From assembly GCA_029961685.1 (NCBI GenBank), contig JARWKL010000002.1:27930908-27994907 (forward strand): a stretch of 64,000 bases of DNA. The letters are read 5' to 3'. Source of the DNA: Aristolochia californica (taxonomy: Eukaryota > Streptophyta > Magnoliopsida > Piperales > Aristolochiaceae). Both the position numbers and the translations under genes were made by a program. The notes under the pieces were generated by a model, which ran no database searches, was not told the DNA's origin, and worked only from the letters and a program-made list of their open reading frames with translations. Positions 35,995-47,401 of this stretch are shown in pieces (position 1 is the stretch's first letter; each line of letters starts with the position of its first letter).

Positions 35995-37846
35995 CATGCT
36001 TTAAGTGTGGTGGATACTCATGCCAGAAACATGTTGAGGATGCAAGTGGACCTAGTGATCCAAAAATTTCAACGAGTAGAAAAAATCAAAATTCTCAAGT
36101 GGATGGATATTTACATAAGCCAAACAACCCACTTGTTGCCTATCCTTAAAAATCACAAATACTTTTTGGAACTATCTCTCTCAGCATTTTTTGCATTTCC
36201 ATTTTGGATGTTCAAAATTTGTTTTCAAATCCAAACTTGAGTTTTCACTCTCCCATTTTTGTCGTAAACAAAAAAGATACATGGCATAAAAAAATGAAAA
36301 TTTTTGAATTCATGAATGCAAAAAAATTGAAAATTATTTAACGCACTAAAAATTAACTCCAAGGTTTTGTTATCCATGTTTCTGAAATTCCACTAGTACA
36401 ACCCCGAACAATAAGCTTGGTGAAATTTTGTAGGAAAGGGACTTGTGACTGATCCTAACATGCTTTAAATGTGGTGGATATACTTGCTAGAAACATGTAG
36501 AGGATGCAAGTGGACCATGTGATCCAAAAATTTCAAAGAGTAGAAAAAATCAAATTCTCAAGTGGTTGGATATTTATCAGAGCCAAACAACCCACTTTTT
36601 GCCTATCCTTAAAAATCACAGATACATTTTGGAACTATCTCTCTCAGCATTTGTGCATTCAGATTTTGGATGTTCAAAATTTGTTTTCAGATCCAAACTT
36701 GAGTTTTCACTCTCCCATTTTTCTCTTAAACAAAAAAGATATAACGTATAACAAAATGAAAATTTTAGAGTTCATTTATGCAAAAAAATTTGAAAATTAT
36801 TTCACGCACTAAATATGAACTCCAAGGTTTTGTTATCCATGTTTGGGAAATTCCACTAGTACTACCCCTAATAATAATCTTGGTGGAATTTTATAGGAAA
36901 GGGACTTCTAACTTATCCTAACATGTTTGAAATGTGGTGGATATGCATGCCAGGAACATGTAGAGGATGCAAGTGGACCTAGTGATCCAAAAATTTCAAG
37001 CAGTAGAAAAAATTAAATTCTCAAGTGGTGGGATATTTACCAAAGCAAAACAACCCACTTTTTTCCTATCCTAAAAAATCACAGATACTTTTTGGAACTA
37101 TCTCTCTCAGCATTTGTGCATTCCCATTTTGGATGTTGAAAATTTGTTCTCAGATCCAAACATGAGTTTTCACCCTCCCATTTTTCTCGTAAACAAAAAA
37201 GATATAAGGCTTAACCAAATGAAAATTTTAGAGTTCATCTTTGAAAAAAAATTTGAAAATTATTTCACGCTCTAAAAATGAACTCCAAGGTTTTGTTATC
37301 CTTGTTTGGGAAATTCCACTAGTACATCCCCTAATAATAAGCTTGGTGGAATTTTATAGGAAAGGGACTTCTAGCTGATCCTAGCACGCTCCAAATGTCG
37401 TGGATATGCATGCCAGAAACTTGTTAAGGATGCAAGTGGACCTAGTGATCCAAATATTTCAAGGAGGAGAAAAAATCAAATTCTCAAGTGGTTGTATATT
37501 TACCAAAGCAAAACAACCCACTTTTTGCCTATCCTTCAAAAAAATTAGAGATACTTTTTGGAACTCTCTCAGCATTTGTACATTTCCATTTTGGATGTTG
37601 AAATTTTTTTTCATATCCAAACTTGAGTTTTAACTCTCCCATTTTTCTCGTAAACAAAAAAGATATAAGGCATAACAAAATGAAAATTTTAGAGTTCATG
37701 TATGCAATAAAATTTGAAAATTATTTCACGCACTAAAAATGAACTCCAATGTTTTGTTATCCATGTTTGGGAAATTCCACTAGTAGTACCCCTAATAATA
37801 AGCTTGGTGGAATTTTATAGGAAAGGGACTTCTAACTGATCGTAAC
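35995..37846 (+). repeat. Shortened HOR unit (A-B-D-F)
   Basis: Starts: 35995 A-like (CAAAATTCTCAAGTGGATGG, but no CGGACC before it), 36459 B (ATACTTGCTAGAAACATG, ACCATGTGATCC), 36922 D-like (AGGAACATGTAGAGG, AAGCAGTAGAAAAAATTAA), 37385 F-like (CTTCAAAAAAATTAGAG). The order matches the heptamer with C, E and G missing. The F copy has lost ATCT in GGAACTATCTCTCTC (now GGAACTCTCTC). This is the decayed downstream edge of the HOR domain. Confidence 0.68.
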
Positions 37847-38395
37847 AATCATTAAATGTGGTGGATATGCATGCTAGAAACATGTTGAGGACGCAAGTGG
37901 ACCTAGTGATCCAAAAATTTTGAGTAGACAAAATCAAATTCTCAAGTGGTTGGATATTTTCTAGAGCCAAACAACCCACTTTTTGCCAATCCTTAAAAAT
38001 CATACATACTTTTTTGAACTATCTCTCTCAGTATTTGTGCATTTCAATTTTGGATGTGCAAATTCTTTTTAAGATAGAAACTTGAGTTTTCACTTTCCCA
38101 TTTTTCTCGTAAACAAAACTGATATAGGGCACAACAAAATGAAAATTTATGAGTTCTTGTATGCAAAGAAATTTGAAGTTATTTCATGCCCTAAAAATGA
38201 ACTCCAAGGTTTTGTTATCCATGTTTGGGAAATTCCACGAGTACAACCCCTAATAATAAGCTTGGTGGAATTTTATAGGAAAGGGAATTCTAACTGATCC
38301 TAACACACGTTAAATGTGGTGGATATGCATGCTAGAAACAGGTTGAGGATCCCAGTGGACCTAGTGATGCAAAAAATTCAAGGAGTAGAAAAAAT

Positions 38396-38402
38396 CAAAA
38401 CA
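38396..38402 (+). other. Internal deletion junction (~32 bp) in one monomer
   Basis: AAAAAATCAAA runs directly into ACAACTCAC, so the segment from TTCTCAAGTGG through CAGAGCC is missing. A short A-rich homology (AAA) lies on both sides of the missing segment. The monomer is 431 bp instead of about 463. Confidence 0.75.
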
Positions 38403-38858
38403 ACTCACTTTTTGCCTATCCTTTAAAAATCACAGATACTTTTTGGAACTATCTCTCTCAGCATTTGTGCATTCCCATTTTGGATGTTCAAAATTTGTTT
38501 TCAGATCCAAACTTGAGTTTTCACTCTCCCATTTTTCTCATAAAAAAAAAACATATAAGTCATAACAAAATGAAAATTTAAGAGTTCATGTATGCAAAAA
38601 AATTCTAAAACAATTTCACCACTAAAAATGAACTCCCAGGTTTTGTTATCCATGTTTGGGAAATTCCACTAGTACAACCCCTAATAATAAGCTTCGTGGA
38701 ATTTTATAGGAAAGGGACTTCTAGCTGATCCTAACATGCTTTAAATGTGGTGGATATGCATGCCAGAAACATGTTAAGGGTGCAAATGGACGAAGTGATC
38801 CAAAAATTTCAAGATGTAGAAAAAATCAAATTCTCAAGTGGTTGGATATTTACCAGAG

Positions 38859-38864
38859 CCAAAC
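38859..38864 (+). other. 110-bp internal deletion between CCAAAC repeats
   Basis: CAGAGCCAAAC, which normally leads into AACCCACTTTTTG, is joined to TTGAGTTTTCAC, which normally follows CAGATCCAAAC. The six bases CCAAAC occur at both ends of the missing segment in an intact monomer. Counting on the consensus gives 110 bp lost, matching the 351-bp spacing between starts 38735 and 39086. This is consistent with slippage or single-strand annealing at a 6-bp direct repeat. Confidence 0.9.
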
Positions 38865-41800
38865 TTGAGTTTTCACTCTCCCATTTTTCTCGTAAACAAA
38901 AAAAATATACGCATAACAAAATGAAAATTTTAGAGTTCATGTATGCTAAAAAATTGAAAATTATTTCAGGCACTAAAAATGAACTCCAAGGTTTTGTTAT
39001 CCATGTTATAGAAATTCCACTAGTACGACCCCTAATAATAAGCTTGGTGGAATTTTATAGGAAAGGGACTTCAAACTGATCCTAACATGCTTTAAATGTG
39101 GTGGATATGCATGCTAGAAACATGTTGAGGATGCAAGTGGACCTAGTGATCCAAAAATTTCTTGGAGTGGAAAAAGTCAAATTCTCAAGTGGTTGGATAT
39201 TTACCAGAGCTAAACAACCCACTTTTTGCCTGTGCTTAAAAATCACAGATACTTTTTGGAACTATCTCTCTCAGCATTTGTGCATTTCCATTTTGGATTT
39301 TAAAAATTTGTTTTCAAACCCAAACTTGAGTTTTCACTCTCCCTTTTTTTCTCGTAAACAAAAAAGATATCAAACATAACAAAATGGAAATTTTAGAGTT
39401 CATGTATGCAAAAAAATTTGAAAATTATTTCATGCGCTAAAAATGAACTCCAAGGTTTTGTTATCCATTTTTCGGAAATTCAACTAGTACAACCCCTAAT
39501 AATAAGCTTGGTGGAATTTTATAGGAAAGGGACTTCAAACTAATCCTAACATGCTTCAAATGTGGTCGCTAAGCATGCCTGAAACATGTTAAGGATGCAA
39601 GTGGACCTAGTGATCCCAAAATTTCAAGGAGTAGAAAAAATCAAACTCTCAAGTGGTTGGATATTTACTGGAGCCAAACAACCCACTTATCGCCAATCCT
39701 TCAAAAAAATCAGAGATACTTTTTGGAACTATCTCTCTCAGCATTTGTGCATTTCCATTTTGGATGTTCAAAATTTGTTTTCAGATCCAAACTTGAGTTT
39801 TCACTCTCCCATTTTACTCGTAAACAAAAAAGATATAAGGCATAACGAAATGAAAATTTTAGTGTTCATGTATGCAAAAAAATTTGAAAATTATTTCACG
39901 CACTAAAAATGAACTCCAAGCTTTTGTTATCCATGTTTGAGAAATTCCACTAGTACAACCCCTAATAATAAGCTTGGTGGAATTTTATAGGAAAGGGACT
40001 TCTAATTGATCCTAACATGCTTCAAATGTGGTCGATAAGCATGCCTGAAACATGTTAAGGATGCAAGGTCACCTAGTGATCCAAAAATTTGAAGGAGTAG
40101 AAAAAAACAAATTCTCAAGTGGTTGGATATTTACCAAAGCCAAACAACCCACTTTTTGCCTATCCTTCAAAAAAATCAGAGATACTTTTTGGAACTGTCT
40201 CTCTCAGCATTTGTGCATTTCCATTTTGGATGTCCAAAATTTGTTTTCAGATCCAAACATGAGTTTTTACTCTCCCATTTTTCTCGTAAACAAAAAAGAT
40301 ATATGGCATAACAAAATCAAAATTTTAGAGTTGAAGTATGCAAAAAATTTTGAAAATTATTTCACGCACCAAAAATGAACTCCAAGGTTTTGTTATCCAT
40401 GTTTGGGAAATTCCACTAGTACTACCCCTAATAATAATCTTGGTGGAATTTTATAGGAAAGGGACTTCTAACTGATCCTAACGTGCTTTAAATGTGGTGG
40501 ATTTGCATGCCAGGAACATGTAGAGGATGAAAGTGGACCTAGTGATGAGAAAATTTCAATCAGTAGAAAAAATCAAATTCTCAAGTGGTTGGATATTTAC
40601 CAGAGCCAAACAACCGACTTTTTGCCTATCCTTAAAAATCACAGATAATTTTTTGAACTATCTCTCTTAGCATTTGTGCATTCCCAATTTGGATGTTCAA
40701 AATTTGTTTTCAGATCCAAACTTGAGTTTTCAGTCTCCCATTTTTCTCGTAAATAAAAAAGATATAAGGCATAAAAAAATGAAAATTTTAGAATTCATGT
40801 ATGCAAAAAAATTTGAAAATTATTTAACGCACTAAAAATGAAGTCCAAGGTTTTGTTATCTATGTTTGGGAAATTCCACTAGTACTACCCCTAATAATAA
40901 GCTTGGTAGAATTTTATAGGAAAGGGACTTCTAACTGATCCTAACATGCTTGAAATGTGGTGGATATGCATGCCAGAACATGTTAAGGTTGCAAGTGGAC
41001 CTAGTGATCCAAAAATTTCAAGAAGTAGAAAAAATCAAATTCTTAAGTGGTTGGATATTTACAGAGCCAAACAACCCACTTTTTGTCTATCCTTCAAAAA
41101 AATCAGAGATACTTTTTGGAACCATGTCTCTCAGCATTTGTGCATTTCCATTTTGGATGTTCCAAATTTGTTTTAAGATCCAAACTTGAGTTTTCACTCT
41201 CCCATTTTTCTCTTAAACAAAAAAGATATAACCGAAAAAAAAATGAAAATTTTAGCGTTCGTGTATGCAAAAAATTTCAAAATTATTTCACGCACTAAAA
41301 TGAACTCCAAGGTTTTGTTATCCAAGTTTCGGAATTCCACTAGTACAACCCCTAATAAAAAGCTTTGTTGAATTTTTTAGGAAAGGGACTTCTAACTTAT
41401 CCTAACATGCTTTAAATGTGGTGGATATGCATGCAAGAAATATTTTAAGGATACAAGTGGACCTAGAGATCCAAAAATTTCTAGGATTAGAAATAATCAA
41501 ATTGTCAACTGGTTGGATATTTACCGGAGCCAAACAACCCACTTTTTTCCTATCCTTAAAAATCACAGAAACTTTTTGGAACTATTTCTCTCAGCATTAG
41601 TGCATTCCCATTTTGGATGTTCAAAATTGTTTTTCAGATCCAAACTTGAGTTTTCACTCTCCCATTTTTTTCGTAAATAAAAAAGATATAAGGCATAACA
41701 AAATGAAAATTTTAGAGTTCATGTATGCAAAAAAATTTGAAAATTATTTCATGCACTAAAAATGAACTCCAAGGTTTTGTTATTCATGTTTGGGAAATTC

Positions 41801-42788
41801 CACTAGTACAACATCTAATAATAAGCTTACTGGAATTTTATCGGAAAGGGACTCTAACTGATCCTAACATGCTTTAAATGTGGTGGATATGCATGCCAGA
41901 AACATGTTAAGGATGCAAGTGGACCTTGTGATCCAAAAATTTCAAGAAGTAGAAAAAATCAAATTCTCAAGTGGTTGGATATTTACCAGAGCCGAACAAC
42001 CCACCTTTTGCCAATCCTTAAAAATCATTGATACTTTTTGGAACTATCTCTCTCAGCATTTGTGCATTTCCATTTTGGTTGTCCAAAATTTGTTTTCAGA
42101 TCCAAACTAGTGTTTTCACTCTCCCATTTTTCTTGTAAACAAAAAAATTGTATGGCATAGCAAAATGAAATTTTTAGAGTTAATTTATGCAAAAAAATTT
42201 GAAAATTATTTAACGCACTTAAAATGAACTCCAAGGTTTTGTTATCCATGTTTTGGAAATTCCACTAGTACAACCCCTAATAATAAGCATGGTGGAATTT
42301 TATAGGAAAGGGACTTCTAAGTGATCCTAACATGCTTTAAATGTGGTGGATATGCAAGCCAGAAACATGTTGAGCATGCAAGTGGACGTAGTGATACAAA
42401 AATTTCGAGTAGAAAAAATCAAATTCTCAAGTGGTTGGTAATTACCAGAGCCAAACAACCGACTTTTTGCCTATCCATAAAAATCACAGATACTTTTTGG
42501 AACTATCTCTCTCAGCATTTGTGCATTTCCATTTTGGATGTTCAAATTTGTTTTCAAATCCAAACTTGAGTTTTCACTCACCCTTTTTTCTCATAAACAA
42601 TAAAGATATAAGGTATAACAAATTAAAAATTTTAGAGTACAAGTATGGAAAGAAAATTGAAAATTATTTCACGCACTAAAAATGAACTCCAAGGTTTTGT
42701 GATCCAAGTTTTGGAAATTCCACTAGTACAACCCATAATAATAAGCATGGTGGAATTTTATAGGAAAGGGACTTCTAACTGATCCTAA

Positions 42789-43713
42789 CATGCTTTAAAT
42801 GTGGTGGATATACTTGCAAGAAACATGTAGAGGATGCAAGTGGACCATGTGATCCAAAAATTTCAAAGAGTAGAAAAAATCAAATTCTCAAGTGGTTCGA
42901 TATTTACCAGAGCCAAATAACCCACTTTTTGTCTATCCTTAAAAATCATAGATACTTTTTTGAAATATCTCTCTCAGCATTTGGGCATTTCAATTTTGGA
43001 TATTCAAATTTGTTTTCAAATCCAAACTTGATTTTTACTCTCCCATTTTTCTCGTAAACAAAAAAGATATAAGGCAAAACAAAATGAAAATTTTAGAGTC
43101 CATGTATGCAAAAGAAATTGAAAATTATTTCACGCACTAAAAATGAACTCCAAGGTTTTTTTATCCATGTTTGGGAAATTCCACAAGTACAGCCACTAAT
43201 AATAAGCTTAGTGTAATTTTATAGGAAAAGGGACTTCTAAAAGATCCTAACAGGCTTTAAATGTGGTGGATATGCATGCCAGAAACATGTTGAGTATGCA
43301 TGTGGACCTAGTGATCCAAAAATTTCAAGGAGTTGAAAAAATCAAATTCTCAAGTGGTTGGATATTTATCGGAGCCAAACAACGTACTTTTTGCCTATCG
43401 TGAAAAATCATAGATACTTTTTGGAACTATCTCTCTCAGCATTTGTGCATTCCCATTTTGGATGTTTAAAATTTGTTTTCAGATTCAAACTTGAGTTTTT
43501 ACTCTCCCATTTTTCTCGTAAACAAAAAAGATATAAGGCTTAACCAAATGAAAATTTTAGAGTTCATGTATGCAAAAAAAATTGAAAATTATTTCACGCA
43601 CTAAAAATGAACTCCAAGGTTTTGTTCTCCATGTTTGGGAAATTCCACTAGTAGCACCCCTAATAATAAGCTGTGTGGAATTTTATAGGAAAGGGACTTC
43701 TAACTGATCGTAA
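42789..43713 (+). repeat. Displaced B-C pair from the heptamer
   Basis: Starts: 42789 B (ATACTTGCAAGAAACATG, GACCATGTGATCC, TTGGGCATTTCAATTTTGG) and 43251 C (GGAAAAGGGACTTC, TAAAAGATCC, GGAGTTGAAAAAATC, AACAACGTAC, CCTATCGTGAAAAATC). Elsewhere in the window C always follows B inside the HOR domain. Here the pair lies about 6 kb beyond the last recognisable HOR unit, between K-type monomers at 42331 and 43714. It is either an outlying remnant of a longer HOR domain or a transposed segment. Confidence 0.78.
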
Positions 43714-44633
43714 CAATCTTTAAATGTGGTGGATATGCCTGCCGGAAACATGTTGAGGATGCAAGTGGACCTAGTGATCCAAAAATTTCGAGTAGAAAAA
43801 ATCAAATTCTCAAGTGGTTGAATATTTTCCAGAGCCAAACAACCCACTTTTTGCCAATCTTTAAAAATCATAGATACTTTTTGGAACTATCTCTCTCAGC
43901 ATTTGTGCATTTCCTTTTTGGATGTTCAAAATTTGTTTTCAAATCCAAACTTGAGTTTTCACTATCCCATTTTTCTCGTAAACAAAAAAGATATAACGCA
44001 TAACAAAATGAACATTTTAGAGTTCATGTATGCAAAAAATTTGAAAATTATTTCACGCACTAAAATGAACTCCAAGGTTTTGTTATCCATATTTGGGAAT
44101 TCCACTAGTATAACCCCTAATAAAAAGCTTGGTTGAATTTTATAGGAAAGAGACTTCTAACTGATCCTAACATGCTTTAAATGTGGTGGATATGCATGCT
44201 AGAAACATGTTGAGGACGCAAGCGGACCTTGAGATCCAAAAATTTGTAGGACTAGAAAAAATAAAATTCTCAACTAGTTGGATATTTTCCAGAGCCAAAC
44301 AGCCCACATTTTTCCTATCCTTAAAAATCGCAGACACTTTTTGGAACTATTTCTCTCAGCATTTGTGCATTCCCATTTTGGATGTTAAAAATTTGTTTTC
44401 AGATCCAAACTTGAGTTTTCACTCTCCCATTTTTCTCGTAAATAAAAAAGATATAAGGCATAAAAAAATGAAAATTTTAGAGTTCATGAATGCAAAAAAA
44501 TTTGAAAATTATTTCAAGCACTAAAAATGAACTCCAAGGTTTTGTTATCCATGTTTCGGAAATTCCACTAATACAACCCCTAATAATAAGCTTGGCGGAA
44601 TTTTATAGGAAAGGGACTTCTAAGTGATCCTAA
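43714..44633 (+). repeat. Two monomers: K type and a divergent partner
   Basis: The start at 43714 (CAATCTTTAAATG) has TTTCGAGTAG and ATATTTTCCAGAGCC and is preceded by AGTAGCACCCC, the recurrent K junction. The start at 44171 carries ACCTTGAGATCC and GTAGGACTAGAAAAAAT and resembles the copy at 41406 (CCTAGAGATCC, CTAGGATTAG), six monomers upstream. Confidence 0.65.
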
Positions 44634-47401
44634 CATGCTTTAAATGTGGTGGATATGCATGCCAAAAACATGTTGAGGATGCAAGTGGACCTAGTGATAC
44701 AAAAATTTCGAGTAGAAAAAATCAAATTCTCAAGTGGTTGGATATTTACCAGAGCCAAACAACCGACTTTTTGCCTATCCTTAAAAATCACAGATACTTT
44801 TTGGAACTATCTCTCTCAGCATTTGTGCATTCCCATTTTGGAAGTTCAAAATTTGCTTTCAGATCCAAACTTGAGTTTTCACTCTCCCATTTTTCTCGTA
44901 AACAAAAAAGATATAATCCATAAAAAAATCATAATTTTAGAGTTCATGTATGCAAAAAAATTTGAAAATTATTTCACGCACTAAAAATGAACTCCTAGGT
45001 TTTGCTATCCATGTTTGGGAAATTCCACTAGTACAACCCCTAATAATTAGCTCTGTCGAATTTTATAGGAAAGGTACCTCTAACTGATCCTAACATGCTT
45101 TAAATGTCGTGGATATGCATGCGAGGAAAATGTTCAGGATGCAAGTGGACCTAGTGATCCAAAAATTTCAAGGAGTAGAAAAAATCAAATTCTCAAGTGG
45201 TTGGATATTTACCAGAGCCAAACAACCCACTTTTTGCCTATCCTTAAAAATCACAGATACTTTTTGGAATTACCTCTCTCAGCATTTGTGCATTTCCATT
45301 TAGGATGTTCAAAACTTTTTTTCAGATCCAAACTTGAGTTTTCACTCTCCCCTTTTTCTCGTAAACAAAAAAGATGAATGGCATAATAAAATGAAAATTT
45401 TTGAGTTCATGCATGAAAAAAAATTTGAAAATTATTTAACGCACTAAAAATGAATTCCAAGGTTTTGTTATCCATGTTTCGGAAATTCCACTAGTACAAC
45501 CCCTAATAATAAGCTTGGTGGAATTTTATAGGAAAGGGACTTCTAATTGATCCTAACATGCTTTAAATGTGGTGGATATGCAAGCCAGAAACATGTTAAG
45601 GATGCAAGTGAACCAAGTGATACAAAAATTTCGAGTAGAAAAAATCAAATTCTCAAGTGGTGTGATATTTACCAGAGCCAAAGAACCCACTTTTTGCCAA
45701 TCCTTAAAAATCACAGATACTTTTTGGAACTATCTCACTCAGTATTTGTGTATTTCCATTTTGGATGTTCAAATTTGTTTTCAGATCCAAACTTGAGTTT
45801 TCACTCTCCCATTTTTCTCCTAAACAAAAAAGATTTATGGCATAATAAAAAGAAAATTTTTGAGCTCATTTATGCAAATAAAATTGAAATTTATGTCACG
45901 CACAAAAAATGAACTCCAAGGTTTTTGTATCCATGTTTCGGAAATTCCACTAGTACAACCCCTAATAATAAGCTCTGTCGAATTTTATAGGAAAGGGACC
46001 TCTAACTGATCCTAACATGCTTTAAATGTGGTGGATATACATGCCAGAAACATGTTGAGGATGCAAGTGGTCCAAGTGATCCAAAAATTTCAAAGAGTAG
46101 AAAAAATCAAATTCTCAAGCGGTTGGATATTTACCAGAGCCAAACAACCCACTTTTTGCCTATCCTTAAAAATTATAGATACATTTAGGAATTATCTCTC
46201 TCAGCATTTGTGCATTTGCATTTTGGATGTTCAAATTTGATTTCAAATCCAAACTTGAGTTTTCATTTTTCCTTTGTTCTCGTAAACAAAAAATATATAA
46301 GGCATAACAAAATAAAAATTTTAGAGTACAAGTATGCAAAAAAAATTGAAAATTATTTCACGCACTAAAAAAGAACTCCAAGGTTTTGTTATCCAAGTTT
46401 TGGAAATTCCACTAGTACAACTTATAATAATAAGCCTGTTGGAATTTTATAGGAAAGGGACTTCTAACTGATCCTAACATGCTTTAAATGTGGTGGATAT
46501 GCATGTGAGGAACATGTTGAGGATGCAAGTGGACCTAGTGATCCAAAAATTTCGAGTAGAAAAAATCAAATTCTCATGTGGTTGGATATTTTCCAGAGCC
46601 AAACAAACCACTTTTTGCCTAACCTTAAAAATCACAGATACTTTTTGGAACTATCTCTCTCAGCATTTGTGCATTCCCATTTTGGATGTTCAAAATTTGT
46701 TTTCAGATCCAAACTTGAATTTTCACTCTCAAATTTTTCTCGTAAACAAAAAAGATATAATCCATAACTAAATGAAAATTTTAGAGTTCATGTATGCAAA
46801 AAAAATTGAAAATTATTTTACGCACTAAAAATGAACTCCTAGGTTTTGCTATCCATATTTGGAAAATTCCACTAGTACAACCCCTAATAATAAGCCTGGT
46901 GGAATTTTATAGGAAAGGGACCTCTAACTGATCCTAACATGCTTTAAATGTGGTGGATATGCATGCCAGGAACATGTTGAGGATGCAAGTCGACCTATTG
47001 ATCCAACAATTTCAAGGAGTAGAAAAAATTAAATCCTTAAGTGGATGGATATTTACCAAAGCCAAACAACCCACTTTTTGCCTATCCGTAAAAATCACAG
47101 ATACTTTTTGGTACTATCTCTCTCAGCATTTGTGCATTTCCATTTTGGATGTTCAAAATTTGTTTTCAGATCCAAAATTGTGTTTTCACTCTCCCATTTT
47201 TGTCGTAAACAAAAAAGAAATATGGCATAACAAAATGAAAATTTTAGAGTTCAAGTATGCAAAAAAAATTGAAAATTATTTCACGCACTAAAAATGAACT
47301 CCAAGGTTTTGTTATCCATGTTTTGGAAATTCCACAAGTACAACCCCTAATAATTAGCCTGGTGGAATGTTAAAGGAAAAGGAACTTCTAACTGATCCTA
47401 A
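44634..47401 (+). repeat. Dimer-like alternation of K monomers with A2/B2 monomers
   Basis: Starts: 44634 K, 45094 A2, 45557 K, 46016 B2, 46478 K, 46938 A2. The K monomers (TTTCGAGTAG) recur at 923 and 921 bp, twice the monomer length. Between them lie monomers whose upstream boundary reads ACCTCTAACTGATCC. K at 44634 and 46478 share AAAGATATAATCCATAA and CTCCTAGGTTTTGC, so the four-monomer spacing may be a further level. This is a weak HOR, visible mainly through the 3-bp-short K allele. Confidence 0.6.

Larger units (their letters stand above)
37847..42788 (+). repeat. Irregular monomer region with two visible internal deletions
   Basis: Starts: 37847, 38304, 38735, 39086, 39550, 40016, 40482, 40945, 41406, 41868 and 42331. 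K-type TTTTGAGTAG or TTTCGAGTAG is at 37847 and 42331. F-like copies with CTTCAAAAAAATCAGAG and CATGTTAAGG are at 39550, 40016 and 40945; 39550 and 40016 share GCTTCAAATGTGGTCG and AAGCATGCCTGAAACATG, so they are a local duplicate. A G-like copy is at 39086 (CCTGTGCTTAAAAATC). The monomers at 38304 and 38735 are shortened to 431 and 351 bp. No HOR order is evident. Confidence 0.72.
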
